Assembly: GCA_023430845.1 (NCBI GenBank)
Contig: JAEYYJ010000021.1
Span: 1-12,132 of the forward strand
Length of the DNA stretch: 12,132 nt
Direction of reading: 5' to 3'
DNA from: Pseudomonadota bacterium
GTDB taxonomy: Bacteria; Pseudomonadota; Alphaproteobacteria; Rhizobiales; Hyphomicrobiaceae
This document shows, in pieces, positions 1-5,976 of the stretch. The position numbers and the translations under genes are program-made. Below the pieces are notes generated by a model, which made no database searches, was not told where the DNA came from, and saw only the letters and a program-made list of their open reading frames with translations. Numbering within the stretch: position 1 is the stretch's first letter; every line of letters begins with the position of its first letter.

Positions 1-1197
1 GGCTTCGTATGGATTGCCGAGCGCTTTCTCGCACGTGAGCTGATCGTGCCGCTTCCCGGCATCCGGCTCGCGACCGGCGCTTTCGCAGCGGCTGCAATCG
101 CCGCGCTGAGCTTCGCTCTCGTCGCCTTCCTCTCGCGTGGCTACATGACGGTCGCATTCGCTCTCATGGCGCTTGGCACGGCCTATGTCTCGACCCTGAG
201 GGACATCCCGCTACTGCGGCCTGCCGTGGCCGCCATCGGCCTCGTTGTGCTCGGGCGCATTGCTTGGGATCCAGTCATCATGGGCGCCGAAGTGGGGCGC
301 ATTCCCATCCTCAACTGGCTGCTCATCGGCTACGGCGTGCCGGCGATGGCCTTTGCCGTTGCGGGACGGCTGCTCGAACTTCGCGGCACGGATCTCGCTC
401 AGCGGCTGGCCGATGCGCTCGCTGTCGTTTTCACCGCACTGCTGCTCTTCTTCCAGATCCGCCATGCCCTCAATGGCGGTGATCCGCTCGCCGCGACGTC
501 GAGCCACGTCGAGCAGGGCCTACACGTACTGATGGCGATCATGATGGCCTATGTGCTCATGCGCCTGGATCTGGCCCGCGGTAATCCGGTCTTCCGCTGG
601 GCCTCGATCGCCCTCGGCGTGATTGCGATTCTATTCGGTGCCTTTGGCCTGCTGCTCTTCGAGAACCCGCTATTTACCGGCAACGAGGTGCGCGGTCCGG
701 TCATCTTCAGCTCGCTGCTGCTCGCCTACTTCGTACCGGGGATTGCTGCCGCATTCCTTGCGCGCACGGCGCGGGGCGTGCGGCCGAACTGGTACGTGAC
801 CGCCCTCTTCATTCTGGCCGGCATCCTCGTCTTTTTCTATGTGACGCTGGAAATCCGCCACGCCTTCCAGGGATCGCGCATCGGCCTTTTCCGCTCTACC
901 GGCGGGGCCGAGCACTGGGCCTATTCAGCCGGTTGGCTGCTGCTCGGGATCGTCTATCTGGCTTATGGCATCTGGCGCGGTGCAGGTGTTGCACGGTTCG
1001 CGTCCGCGCTTCTGGTGCTGTTGGCAGTGATCAAGGTCTTCCTGTTCGACCTCTCGGAGCTGACGGGCCTCTGGCGCGCTCTCTCCTTCATCACCCTCGG
1101 TGCGGTGCTGATCGGGATCGGGCTCGCCTATCAGAAGCTGGTCTTTGCCCGTCCGCCGGCACCGTCCGCAGATGGTGCCGCTGCCGCCACGGAGTAA
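1..1197 (+). CDS. DUF2339 family multi-pass membrane protein, C-terminal part (5' truncated)
   Basis: The frame is open from the first base, so the gene begins before the window; the GTG at position 46 is only an internal valine. The visible 398 residues are almost wholly hydrophobic, with roughly ten to twelve predicted membrane-spanning segments separated by short Arg-containing loops. The last segments match the C-terminal signature of DUF2339 proteins: a Trp/Leu-rich helix ending YLAYGIWRG, then a VLLAVIKVFLFDL stretch, then GLWRALSFITLGAVLIGIG and YQKL. A short Ala/Pro-rich tail precedes the TAA stop. Family members are large integral inner-membrane proteins without an established biochemical role, so I assign no function. 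It converges on the flp pilin gene and is probably unrelated to the pilus. The family call is confident; the full length cannot be judged. Confidence 0.85.
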   Translation, partial: GFVWIAERFLARELIVPLPGIRLATGAFAAAAIAALSFALVAFLSRGYMTVAFALMALGTAYVSTLRDIPLLRPAVAAIGLVVLGRIAWDPVIMGAEVGRIPILNWLLIGYGVPAMAFAVAGRLLELRGTDLAQRLADALAVVFTALLLFFQIRHALNGGDPLAATSSHVEQGLHVLMAIMMAYVLMRLDLARGNPVFRWASIALGVIAILFGAFGLLLFENPLFTGNEVRGPVIFSSLLLAYFVPGIAAAFLARTARGVRPNWYVTALFILAGILVFFYVTLEIRHAFQGSRIGLFRSTGGAEHWAYSAGWLLLGIVYLAYGIWRGAGVARFASALLVLLAVIKVFLFDLSELTGLWRALSFITLGAVLIGIGLAYQKLVFARPPAPSADGAAAATE

Positions 1198-1215
1198 ACG
1201 CAACTGAACGAGCAA

Positions 1216-1248
1216 ACGCCGCGGTCGGATTGCGATCCGCCCCGGCGT
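1216..1248 (-). terminator. Hairpin between convergent DUF2339 and flp genes, possible terminator
   Basis: ACGCCG (1216-1221) pairs with CGGCGT (1243-1248). Inside it, CGGAT (1226-1230) pairs with ATCCG (1235-1239) around a TGCG loop, and GG/CC pairs sit between the two stems. Read on the minus strand, the stem is followed by a short T-containing run (TTTGCTCGTT), so it fits better as the flp terminator. The + side has no T-tract, but the same hairpin could also slow transcription leaving the DUF2339 gene. No energy calculation was possible. Confidence 0.4.
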
Positions 1249-1271
1249 CTATGCGATCGAAGGCGTAGTGA

Positions 1272-1442
1272 TCACGTCTCGGGGAAACCTTCGTTGACGG
1301 AAGTGAATATTTCCGTCAGCCGGGTCCCAATCGACATCGCTGACGCAACGATCACGATGCTGAGAAGCCCGCCTATCAAAGCGTACTCGATGGCAGTGGC
1401 GCCGGAGATATCGTCCTGAAACCGCTTCAAGAGACCTGACAC
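1272..1442 (-). CDS. flp: Flp/Fap family type IVb major pilin
   Basis: This is the structural subunit of the Tad pilus: a small prepilin inserted in the inner membrane, cleaved by the CpaA peptidase and polymerised outward by CpaF/TadB/TadC. From the chosen start it is 56 residues. A 14-residue basic leader ends in SG, followed by ATAIEYALIGGLLSIVIVAS. This is the Flp signature: cleavage after Gly14, the conserved Glu at +5 of the mature protein with Tyr beside it, and a hydrophobic helix. A short polar tail with Thr, Asn and Glu ends the protein. I chose GTG at 1442 because AAAGGGAG (1458-1451) lies 8 nt upstream and the resulting leader length is typical. An ATG at 1487 would add 15 residues with a poorer ribosome site. 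The gene is divergent from cpaA and the rest of the locus, so it has its own transcript. Confidence 0.92.
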   Translation of the reverse strand: MSGLLKRFQDDISGATAIEYALIGGLLSIVIVASAMSIGTRLTEIFTSVNEGFPET

Positions 1443-1745
1443 GACCCCGACTCCCTTTGCTCGCGCAGCGTTCTGTGGGCCTGCCATGCCCTCGCTGCGG
1501 GAGGGACTGTAGCGGCAACAGCCTTAAGGACCTGTTGGAACAATCGCGTAAACATGGATTTGGCGCGCTTCTTCGTCGAAGCGGTAAAGAAGTTATGTCG
1601 AAAATTGTAGACAGCGGGGTATCTCCGACTGCCTTAGGCCGGCGGCACTCGACGCTTAACCTCGCTTTCACCCCGTCGGCATACTCTGACCCTGGCACCA
1701 CGCGGCTCCAGGCAGCGCGGTGACATTGCGTGGGAGTATCGAGCC
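1443..1745. promoter_or_regulatory. Divergent flp / cpaA control region
   Basis: About 300 nt lie between the divergent starts of flp (minus) and cpaA (plus), so promoters for both must lie here. The middle (about 1535-1615) is visibly richer in A/T than the neighbouring genes. It contains a CtrA-like element (1656-1671), an 18-nt interrupted palindrome CGCTTC-TTCGTC-GAAGCG (1566-1583), and a CCTTAAGG palindrome (1522-1529). On the minus strand a TACAAT hexamer (1610-1605) resembles a -10 box for flp, but no matching -35 stands out at the right spacing. I see no convincing protein gene here; an 18-codon reading frame at 1554-1610 is treated as a finding. Confidence 0.55.
1656..1671 (+). promoter_or_regulatory. 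Candidate CtrA-binding box upstream of cpaA
   Basis: The bases read TTAAC-CTCGCT-TTCAC, one mismatch from the CtrA full-site consensus TTAAC-N6-TTAAC. It ends 74 nt before the cpaA start codon, a distance compatible with a -35 region plus a short leader. CtrA is the alphaproteobacterial cell-cycle response regulator that activates pilus genes in Caulobacter (established knowledge). Use of this site here is inference. Confidence 0.35.
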
Positions 1746-2249
1746 GTGGTCGAGTACGCCGTCATCCTGATCTTCCCGGCCGCCATGGCCTTTGCCGGCG
1801 CCATGGATCTCCTGACGATGACGATCCCCAACCGCATCTCCATCGTCCTGGTCGCGGCCTTCGCCGTTGCCGCCGTCATGATGGGTATCGGCTGGTGGGC
1901 GCTCGCGAGCCACATCGGCGCAGGGGTTTTGATGCTCACGATCGGCATCGGCATGTTTGCGCTCGGATGGCTCGGCGGCGGGGACGCAAAGCTTCTAGCT
2001 GCAACCGCACTCTGGCTCGGCTTCGACCACCTGCTATCTTATCTGCTGCTGACCGCGATTGCTGGTGGAGCGCTGTCGCTCGCCATTCTCTTCTATCGTC
2101 GAATGATGCCCCCCCTTTGGCTTGCGAGCCAGACGTGGGCCATGAACCTTCACGGCGCCAAGGCGGGCATTCCCTATGGCATTGCACTCGCCGCGGCCGG
2201 CCTTCACGTGTTCCCCTCGACGATCTGGTTCGTGACGGCGGGAATCTGA
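1746..2249 (+). CDS. cpaA: Tad pilus prepilin peptidase CpaA/TadV (A24 family)
   Basis: This inner-membrane aspartic peptidase removes the leader from Flp prepilin, and from TadE/F-like pseudopilins where present. The 167-residue protein is mostly transmembrane (about five to six helices). It carries both catalytic aspartates of the A24 family: Asp21 in AMDLLTMTIPN after the first helix, and Asp80 in the GxGD-type motif GGGDAKL. It lacks the zinc-binding N-methylation domain of large PilD-type enzymes, as is usual for CpaA/TadV. A GIPYG motif near the C-terminus is also typical. The start is GTG, with GGGAG (1732-1736) 9 nt upstream. It is divergent from flp and followed by a 307-nt gap before cpaB, so it may be transcribed as its own unit or read through. 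Confidence 0.93.
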   Translation: MVEYAVILIFPAAMAFAGAMDLLTMTIPNRISIVLVAAFAVAAVMMGIGWWALASHIGAGVLMLTIGIGMFALGWLGGGDAKLLAATALWLGFDHLLSYLLLTAIAGGALSLAILFYRRMMPPLWLASQTWAMNLHGAKAGIPYGIALAAAGLHVFPSTIWFVTAGI

Positions 2250-2556
2250 TAATCTTCCCGCGACGAAAGAGTTGATTCGCGGTCGTCCTGCATCCAGCGC
2301 CGGACAGGTTACGGCTCCGATCGATACAAATACTCTCGTTGCGGCGGAGCGGGCGAAGCGGAGCCTGCTCCTTCCGAAGGCGCCAAAAATCACAGCGGAC
2401 ATATGTGTCTAGTTTGCCTCTGCTCGTCGCCATCGTGGCGGCGGCATCCGTCCGCGTGCCCGTTCGATCCCACCATTAACGCCACATTGAGGATTGTCGG
2501 CGAGATTCACGATCGAGGGAAAGCGGGATTGCTGGGTTGAGAGGACCTGTCGCGCG
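2250..2556 (+). promoter_or_regulatory. Long cpaA-cpaB intergenic region with possible promoter elements
   Basis: This 307-nt stretch has no recognisable gene. Just after the cpaA stop lies a 6-bp inverted repeat, CCGCGA (2258-2263) with TCGCGG (2277-2282), without a T-tract. A weak sigma70-like pair, CGGACA (2301-2306) and TACAAA (2325-2330), matches consensus at four of six bases each with an 18-nt spacer. A CtrA-like element sits at 2476-2491. The cpaB ribosome site GAGAGGA (2539-2545) ends 11 nt before its ATG. Together these suggest that cpaB onward can be transcribed separately from cpaA. Confidence 0.4.
2476..2491 (+). promoter_or_regulatory. Candidate CtrA-binding box upstream of cpaB
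   Basis: The bases read TTAAC-GCCACA-TTGAG: a perfect left half-site and a right half with two mismatches to TTAAC, at the correct N6 spacing (TTAA-N7-TTGA). It ends 65 nt before the cpaB ATG, nearly the same offset as the better box before cpaA. Support is moderate alone and stronger as one of a pair. Confidence 0.28.
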
Positions 2557-3342
2557 ATGAAGAAGGGACAGCTGATCGGTATCGCCATTGCAGGCGTGTG
2601 CGGCGTCGGTGCTTTCATTGGTATGCAGAAGCTGACGACGAAACCACAGGTCGTCCAGCGCGAGGTGCGGACCAATGTCTCCGAGGTGCTCGTTGCCCGG
2701 ACCGACCTGGGCCTCGGCGCCATAGCGTCGGAATCGAGCTTCCGTTGCCAGGGCTGGCCGCAGGACGCCGTGCCGCACGGCGCGGTGCTCTGCCGCAGCG
2801 CAGGCGCCTTGAAGGACTTTGTCGGTCACATCGCCCGGGCGCCGATCCTGGCGAACGAGCCGATCACCCGCAACAAGCTGATCAAGCCTGGTGAGGGAGG
2901 CGTCCTCGCATCGATCCTGCCCGAAGGGCGGCGCGCTATTTCGACGAAGATCACCGAGGACACGGGCGTCGGCCGCCTGATCCTGCCGAACGATCATGTG
3001 GACGTGTATCTGATCCGCCGCGTGCGCGGCAGAGGCGGGGAGGACCACACGAGCGAGCTCCTCTTCAGCAATGTTCGCGTGCTTGCGATCGGCCAGCGCC
3101 TCGAGACGAAGGAAGGCCAGAAGGGCATCGAGGGCAATACGGCGACGCTCGAGCTTTCGCCGCTGCAGGCCGAGAAGCTCGCGCTCTCCAAGTCGATGGG
3201 TGACATCACGCTCGCACTTCGCTCGATCGCCGATGTCCGACCCAATGGCGATGGCGCGGAAGACGGTGTGCGCAAGCAGAGCGAGACGGTGCGCATTCTC
3301 CGGTATGGCCAGAAGTCGAGCGTTTCGGTCGGCATGCAGTGA
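2557..3342 (+). CDS. cpaB: Flp pilus assembly protein CpaB/RcpC (SAF domain)
   Basis: CpaB is an inner-membrane-anchored periplasmic component that works with the CpaC secretin in the Tad export channel. The 261-residue protein starts with a short basic end (MKKGQ) and one membrane helix (about residues 6-23). A SAF-type domain follows (about 42-110), then the RcpC/CpaB C-terminal domain, which includes GRRAISTKITEDTGVGRLI and NDHVDVYLIRR and a TLELSPLQAEKLALSKSMG stretch typical of the family. Cys64 and Cys79 in the SAF region could form a periplasmic disulfide (inference). I chose ATG 2557 because GAGAGGA lies upstream and the membrane helix then sits at the N-terminus. The frame is open back to 2494, but those 21 extra residues are charged and do not look like a leader. 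Confidence 0.92.
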   Translation: MKKGQLIGIAIAGVCGVGAFIGMQKLTTKPQVVQREVRTNVSEVLVARTDLGLGAIASESSFRCQGWPQDAVPHGAVLCRSAGALKDFVGHIARAPILANEPITRNKLIKPGEGGVLASILPEGRRAISTKITEDTGVGRLILPNDHVDVYLIRRVRGRGGEDHTSELLFSNVRVLAIGQRLETKEGQKGIEGNTATLELSPLQAEKLALSKSMGDITLALRSIADVRPNGDGAEDGVRKQSETVRILRYGQKSSVSVGMQ

Positions 3343-3490
3343 TTGTTTTCTGATTGGGCGCGCCGCCCTGGCGCCGCCAAACTGAATATCGGTGTTTGAG
3401 TTCTACGAGTTTTGCTCTGCGTGTGTGTCTCAGAAGTTGCGTCTGCGTGTACCCCTGCTCTTGTTCGGTCGCCAGAAGGCTTTGAACCCC
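3343..3490. promoter_or_regulatory. cpaB-cpaC spacer, T-rich leader of cpaC
   Basis: This 148-nt spacer is less GC-rich than the genes. A GC-rich start with the repeated octamer GCGCCGCC is followed by a T/G-rich stretch holding the nonamer TCTGCGTGT twice (3416-3424 and 3442-3450, 26 nt apart). AGAAGG (3474-3479) is the likely cpaC ribosome site. The frame is open through the spacer from 3392, but the composition argues that it is untranslated. I see no clear promoter or terminator. Confidence 0.35.
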
Positions 3491-5140
3491 ATGCGGATGA
3501 TAATGAAACTGGCCATTTGCGGCCTCGGTCTGGCGATGGCAGCGCTAGTAAGCGCGCCTGCTGACGCTCAGAAGAGCCAACAGCCCAGCCACAGCGCCGG
3601 CCGTCTCGCCGTGCACAATTCCGTGCTGCGCATCCCGTCCACGGGACCCTTCCCGATCGTCGAGACCGTACGGATCGGCGCCGGCAAGTCGCTGATGGTG
3701 CAGTTTCCGACACGGCTCCGCGACGTGCTCGTTTCCGATCCCGAGCGTGTCGATGCCATTGTCCAGTCGGCGGACCGCGTGTTCCTGCTGGCCAAGCAGA
3801 TGGGCAGCGTCAATGCCTTTTTCTTCAGCGAGAACGGTGACCAGATCGCGACGCTCGAAATCACCATCGGTGTTGATCTGACCTCGCTCGAAGAAATGCT
3901 GACTCGGATGCTGCCGGGCTCGAATATCCGCACCGACATCGCGGGCAATGCCGTCGTGCTCAAGGGCACGGTCGTCAATCCCATTCAGGCGCAGCGCGCC
4001 AAGATCATCGCCGAGCAATATGCGAAAGCCAACCTTGCTCACATGCAGTCGTCGGGCACAAATTGGACGAGCACGACCTCGACGCCGCCCGGCGCACCCG
4101 CCGGCATGACGCAGACGACGGGTCAGATGAGAGGTGCTGCGGATCCGAATGGCCAGTCCTCAAGCCAGAACGCCCTCGTCATCAACCTGCTGACGATCGA
4201 GAGCGAGGAGCAGGTCATGCTCCAGGTGGTCGTGGCCGAAGTCCAGCGCTCGATCATGAAGCAGTTCGGCATCAATCTCGGCGCCGTGATCAACTCCGGC
4301 AATTTCACTACGAGCCTCCTCACCGACAATGCGTTGCCGCTGACGGCTGCAGCTGGCCTTGGCACTCTGCCGCGCCCTGGAGTGGAGAGCGGCGTGCTGG
4401 ATATCTTCAATGCGGGTCCGCGAAACTCATTCGCCAACTCTGGTGTGGCGGGAGTTTTCAATTCGGGCAGCAGCCAAGTCGGCTATGCCGTGCGAATGCT
4501 CGAGCGCGATGGTCTCATCCGCACGCTTGCCGAGCCGAATCTGACGGCGGTCTCGGGGGAAACGGCCAAGTTCCTGGCCGGTGGCGAGTTCCCGATCCCG
4601 TCTGTCGACTCGTCAGGACAGATGTCAGTCACGTTCAAGGAATTTGGTGTCGGCGTCGCCTTCACGCCGGTCGTGATGTCCGAAGGCCGCATCAGCCTGA
4701 AGATCGAAACAGAAGTATCCGAACTGACCGACGTCGGTGCTGTAACGCTGAACTCGATCTCGATACCGGCGCTCAAGAAGCGTCAGGCGCGTTCGACCGT
4801 CGAGCTTCCGTCGGGTGGCACGCTCGCTCTTGCCGGCCTCCTTTCGGATGATACGCGAAAGAATATCGATGGTCTGCCGGGCCTCAAGGACGTGCCGATC
4901 CTCGGGACCCTCTTCCGCTCGAACGACTACATCAAGCGCGAGACCGAACTCGTCGTGCTCGTCACGCCCTACATGGTGAAGCCGACGGCACGCCAGAAAT
5001 TCGCTCGTCCCGACGACGGCCTGGCGCCGGCCACGGATCACAAGTTCAACTTCTACGGCCACCTCAATCGCATCTACGGCAAGGATATTGCGCCAACGCA
5101 CGCCGGTCTCAAGGACGGCGCTGGCTTCATCGTTGACTGA
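3491..5140 (+). CDS. cpaC: Tad pilus outer-membrane secretin CpaC/RcpA
   Basis: CpaC forms the ring channel through which the Flp pilus crosses the outer membrane. The 549-residue protein begins with a Sec signal peptide (MRMIMKL, hydrophobic core, then SAPADA before Gln27). Next come an N-terminal pilus/secretin domain (about 56-125, with FPTRLRDVLVSDPERVDAI), a BON-like segment (about 125-180, with GNAVVLKGTV), and a Ser/Thr/Gly/Pro-rich linker (about 187-226). The secretin domain follows (about 228-500). Its hallmarks are EPNLTAVSGETAKFLAGGEF (368-387), VPILGTLFRS (468-477) and ELVVLVTPYMVKP near the end of the barrel region. A Gly/Ser/Asn-rich stretch (about 275-328) interrupts the N-terminal part of the secretin domain. 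I prefer ATG 3491 over the upstream in-frame start at 3392 because it puts the signal peptide at the N-terminus and has AGAAGG 11 nt upstream. Confidence 0.95.
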   Translation: MRMIMKLAICGLGLAMAALVSAPADAQKSQQPSHSAGRLAVHNSVLRIPSTGPFPIVETVRIGAGKSLMVQFPTRLRDVLVSDPERVDAIVQSADRVFLLAKQMGSVNAFFFSENGDQIATLEITIGVDLTSLEEMLTRMLPGSNIRTDIAGNAVVLKGTVVNPIQAQRAKIIAEQYAKANLAHMQSSGTNWTSTTSTPPGAPAGMTQTTGQMRGAADPNGQSSSQNALVINLLTIESEEQVMLQVVVAEVQRSIMKQFGINLGAVINSGNFTTSLLTDNALPLTAAAGLGTLPRPGVESGVLDIFNAGPRNSFANSGVAGVFNSGSSQVGYAVRMLERDGLIRTLAEPNLTAVSGETAKFLAGGEFPIPSVDSSGQMSVTFKEFGVGVAFTPVVMSEGRISLKIETEVSELTDVGAVTLNSISIPALKKRQARSTVELPSGGTLALAGLLSDDTRKNIDGLPGLKDVPILGTLFRSNDYIKRETELVVLVTPYMVKPTARQKFARPDDGLAPATDHKFNFYGHLNRIYGKDIAPTHAGLKDGAGFIVD

Positions 5141-5167
5141 GCTGAGCAGGATCGACGGAGACGTATC

Positions 5168-5908
5168 ATGAAAGTCACGAAGTCCAATCGTACGGGCCTG
5201 CTCGCCCCAACCGGCACGGTCGTTACCGGACTGCTGCTCGCAACCATGGCAGTCGGACTGAGCGGGTGTCGCTCCGATCTCGAGGATCCGGGCGTGCATG
5301 TCGCGAGCTGGGCCATGATCGACGCGCGCCAGCGCCATCCGATCGTTGTTACGGACCAGCCAGCCAACCTCGCGCTCAGAGTGTCGGCCGGTGCCTCGGG
5401 ACTGACGCCGGCCCAGCGTGCCCAGGCAATCCATTTCTTCCGCACCTACAGTGCTGGCAGTGGCTCTGCAAGGCTTGCGATCGGCGTGCCGAGCGGCAGC
5501 CCCAACGAGGCGTCGGCAGTCCGTGCGCTCCGCGATCTGCGCTCGATCGTGCATGAGGCGGGCATCGATGAGGCGAACGTCACGGTCGGGCCCTATCGCG
5601 CGGGGCGTGATGCAAGCGCGCCCATCAAGATCACCTACGCACGTTTTGTCGCCGAAGCGCCGGAGTGCGGGCATTGGCCGGACAATCTTGCGGATGATCG
5701 CAAGAACCTGCCCTACGCGAACTTCGGCTGTGCGTCGCAGCGCAACTTGGCGGTTCAGATCGCCAATCCCGCCGACTTGCTCGGCCCGAGGAGCATGACG
5801 CCGGCCCCGGCCGAGCGCCGCGACACGGTCTACGACAGGTTCGTCAAGGGCCAGCCGACCGGTGCGTCGAAGTCCGGTGACGAGCGCCTGCAGGCGATCG
5901 CGAAGTAG
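5168..5908 (+). CDS. cpaD: Tad pilus biogenesis lipoprotein CpaD
   Basis: CpaD is an outer-membrane-associated lipoprotein of alphaproteobacterial Tad systems, thought to assist the secretin. The 246-residue protein has a rather long N-region, a hydrophobic core and a lipobox LSGC with Cys34 as the lipidated residue. The mature part shows the family pattern: RHPIVV near residues 56-61, GLTPAQRAQAIHFF (78-91), a conserved ECGHWPDNL block (166-174), NFGCASQRNLA (185-195), then NPADLLGPR. Cys167 and Cys188 are the conserved pair flanking this region and may form a disulfide. It starts 27 nt after the cpaC stop with ACGGAG just upstream, so it is co-transcribed and probably coupled to cpaC. Confidence 0.92.
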   Translation: MKVTKSNRTGLLAPTGTVVTGLLLATMAVGLSGCRSDLEDPGVHVASWAMIDARQRHPIVVTDQPANLALRVSAGASGLTPAQRAQAIHFFRTYSAGSGSARLAIGVPSGSPNEASAVRALRDLRSIVHEAGIDEANVTVGPYRAGRDASAPIKITYARFVAEAPECGHWPDNLADDRKNLPYANFGCASQRNLAVQIANPADLLGPRSMTPAPAERRDTVYDRFVKGQPTGASKSGDERLQAIAK

Positions 5909-5976
5909 GTGGCACGAGGCTCAGCCTGATTGCCGATCAAAAGCCAGACGAACGAATGTAAGCGAGGACAAGACCC

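Noticed and set aside
1693..1708. TGGCAC element upstream of cpaA as a sigma54 promoter
   Set aside because: The -12 GC is displaced by one base and the TTGC context is absent.
1249..1723. Overlapping open frames on both strands (150 codons minus at 1249-1701; 88 codons plus at 1457-1723) around flp and its upstream region
   Set aside because: The minus frame overlaps flp in another frame and the plus frame crosses the flp 5' end; neither gives a recognisable protein and both compete with the well-supported pilin.
2403..2540. Short + frame starting at ATG 2403 (about 45 codons) in the cpaA-cpaB gap
   Set aside because: Cys/Ser/Trp-rich translation unlike any family I know, with no good ribosome site, and it runs through the CtrA-like element.
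3392..3490. Upstream in-frame start for cpaC
   Set aside because: It would bury the clear Sec signal peptide 33 residues inside the protein.
4625..5674. 349-codon minus-strand open frame
   Set aside because: It is antisense to cpaC and cpaD and spans their junction; Arg-rich with no domain signature.
5910..5925. Sigma54-like TGGCACG followed by a GC dinucleotide before cpaE
   Set aside because: The -24 half is good, but the GC of the -12 half is one base too far, and the TTGC context is missing.
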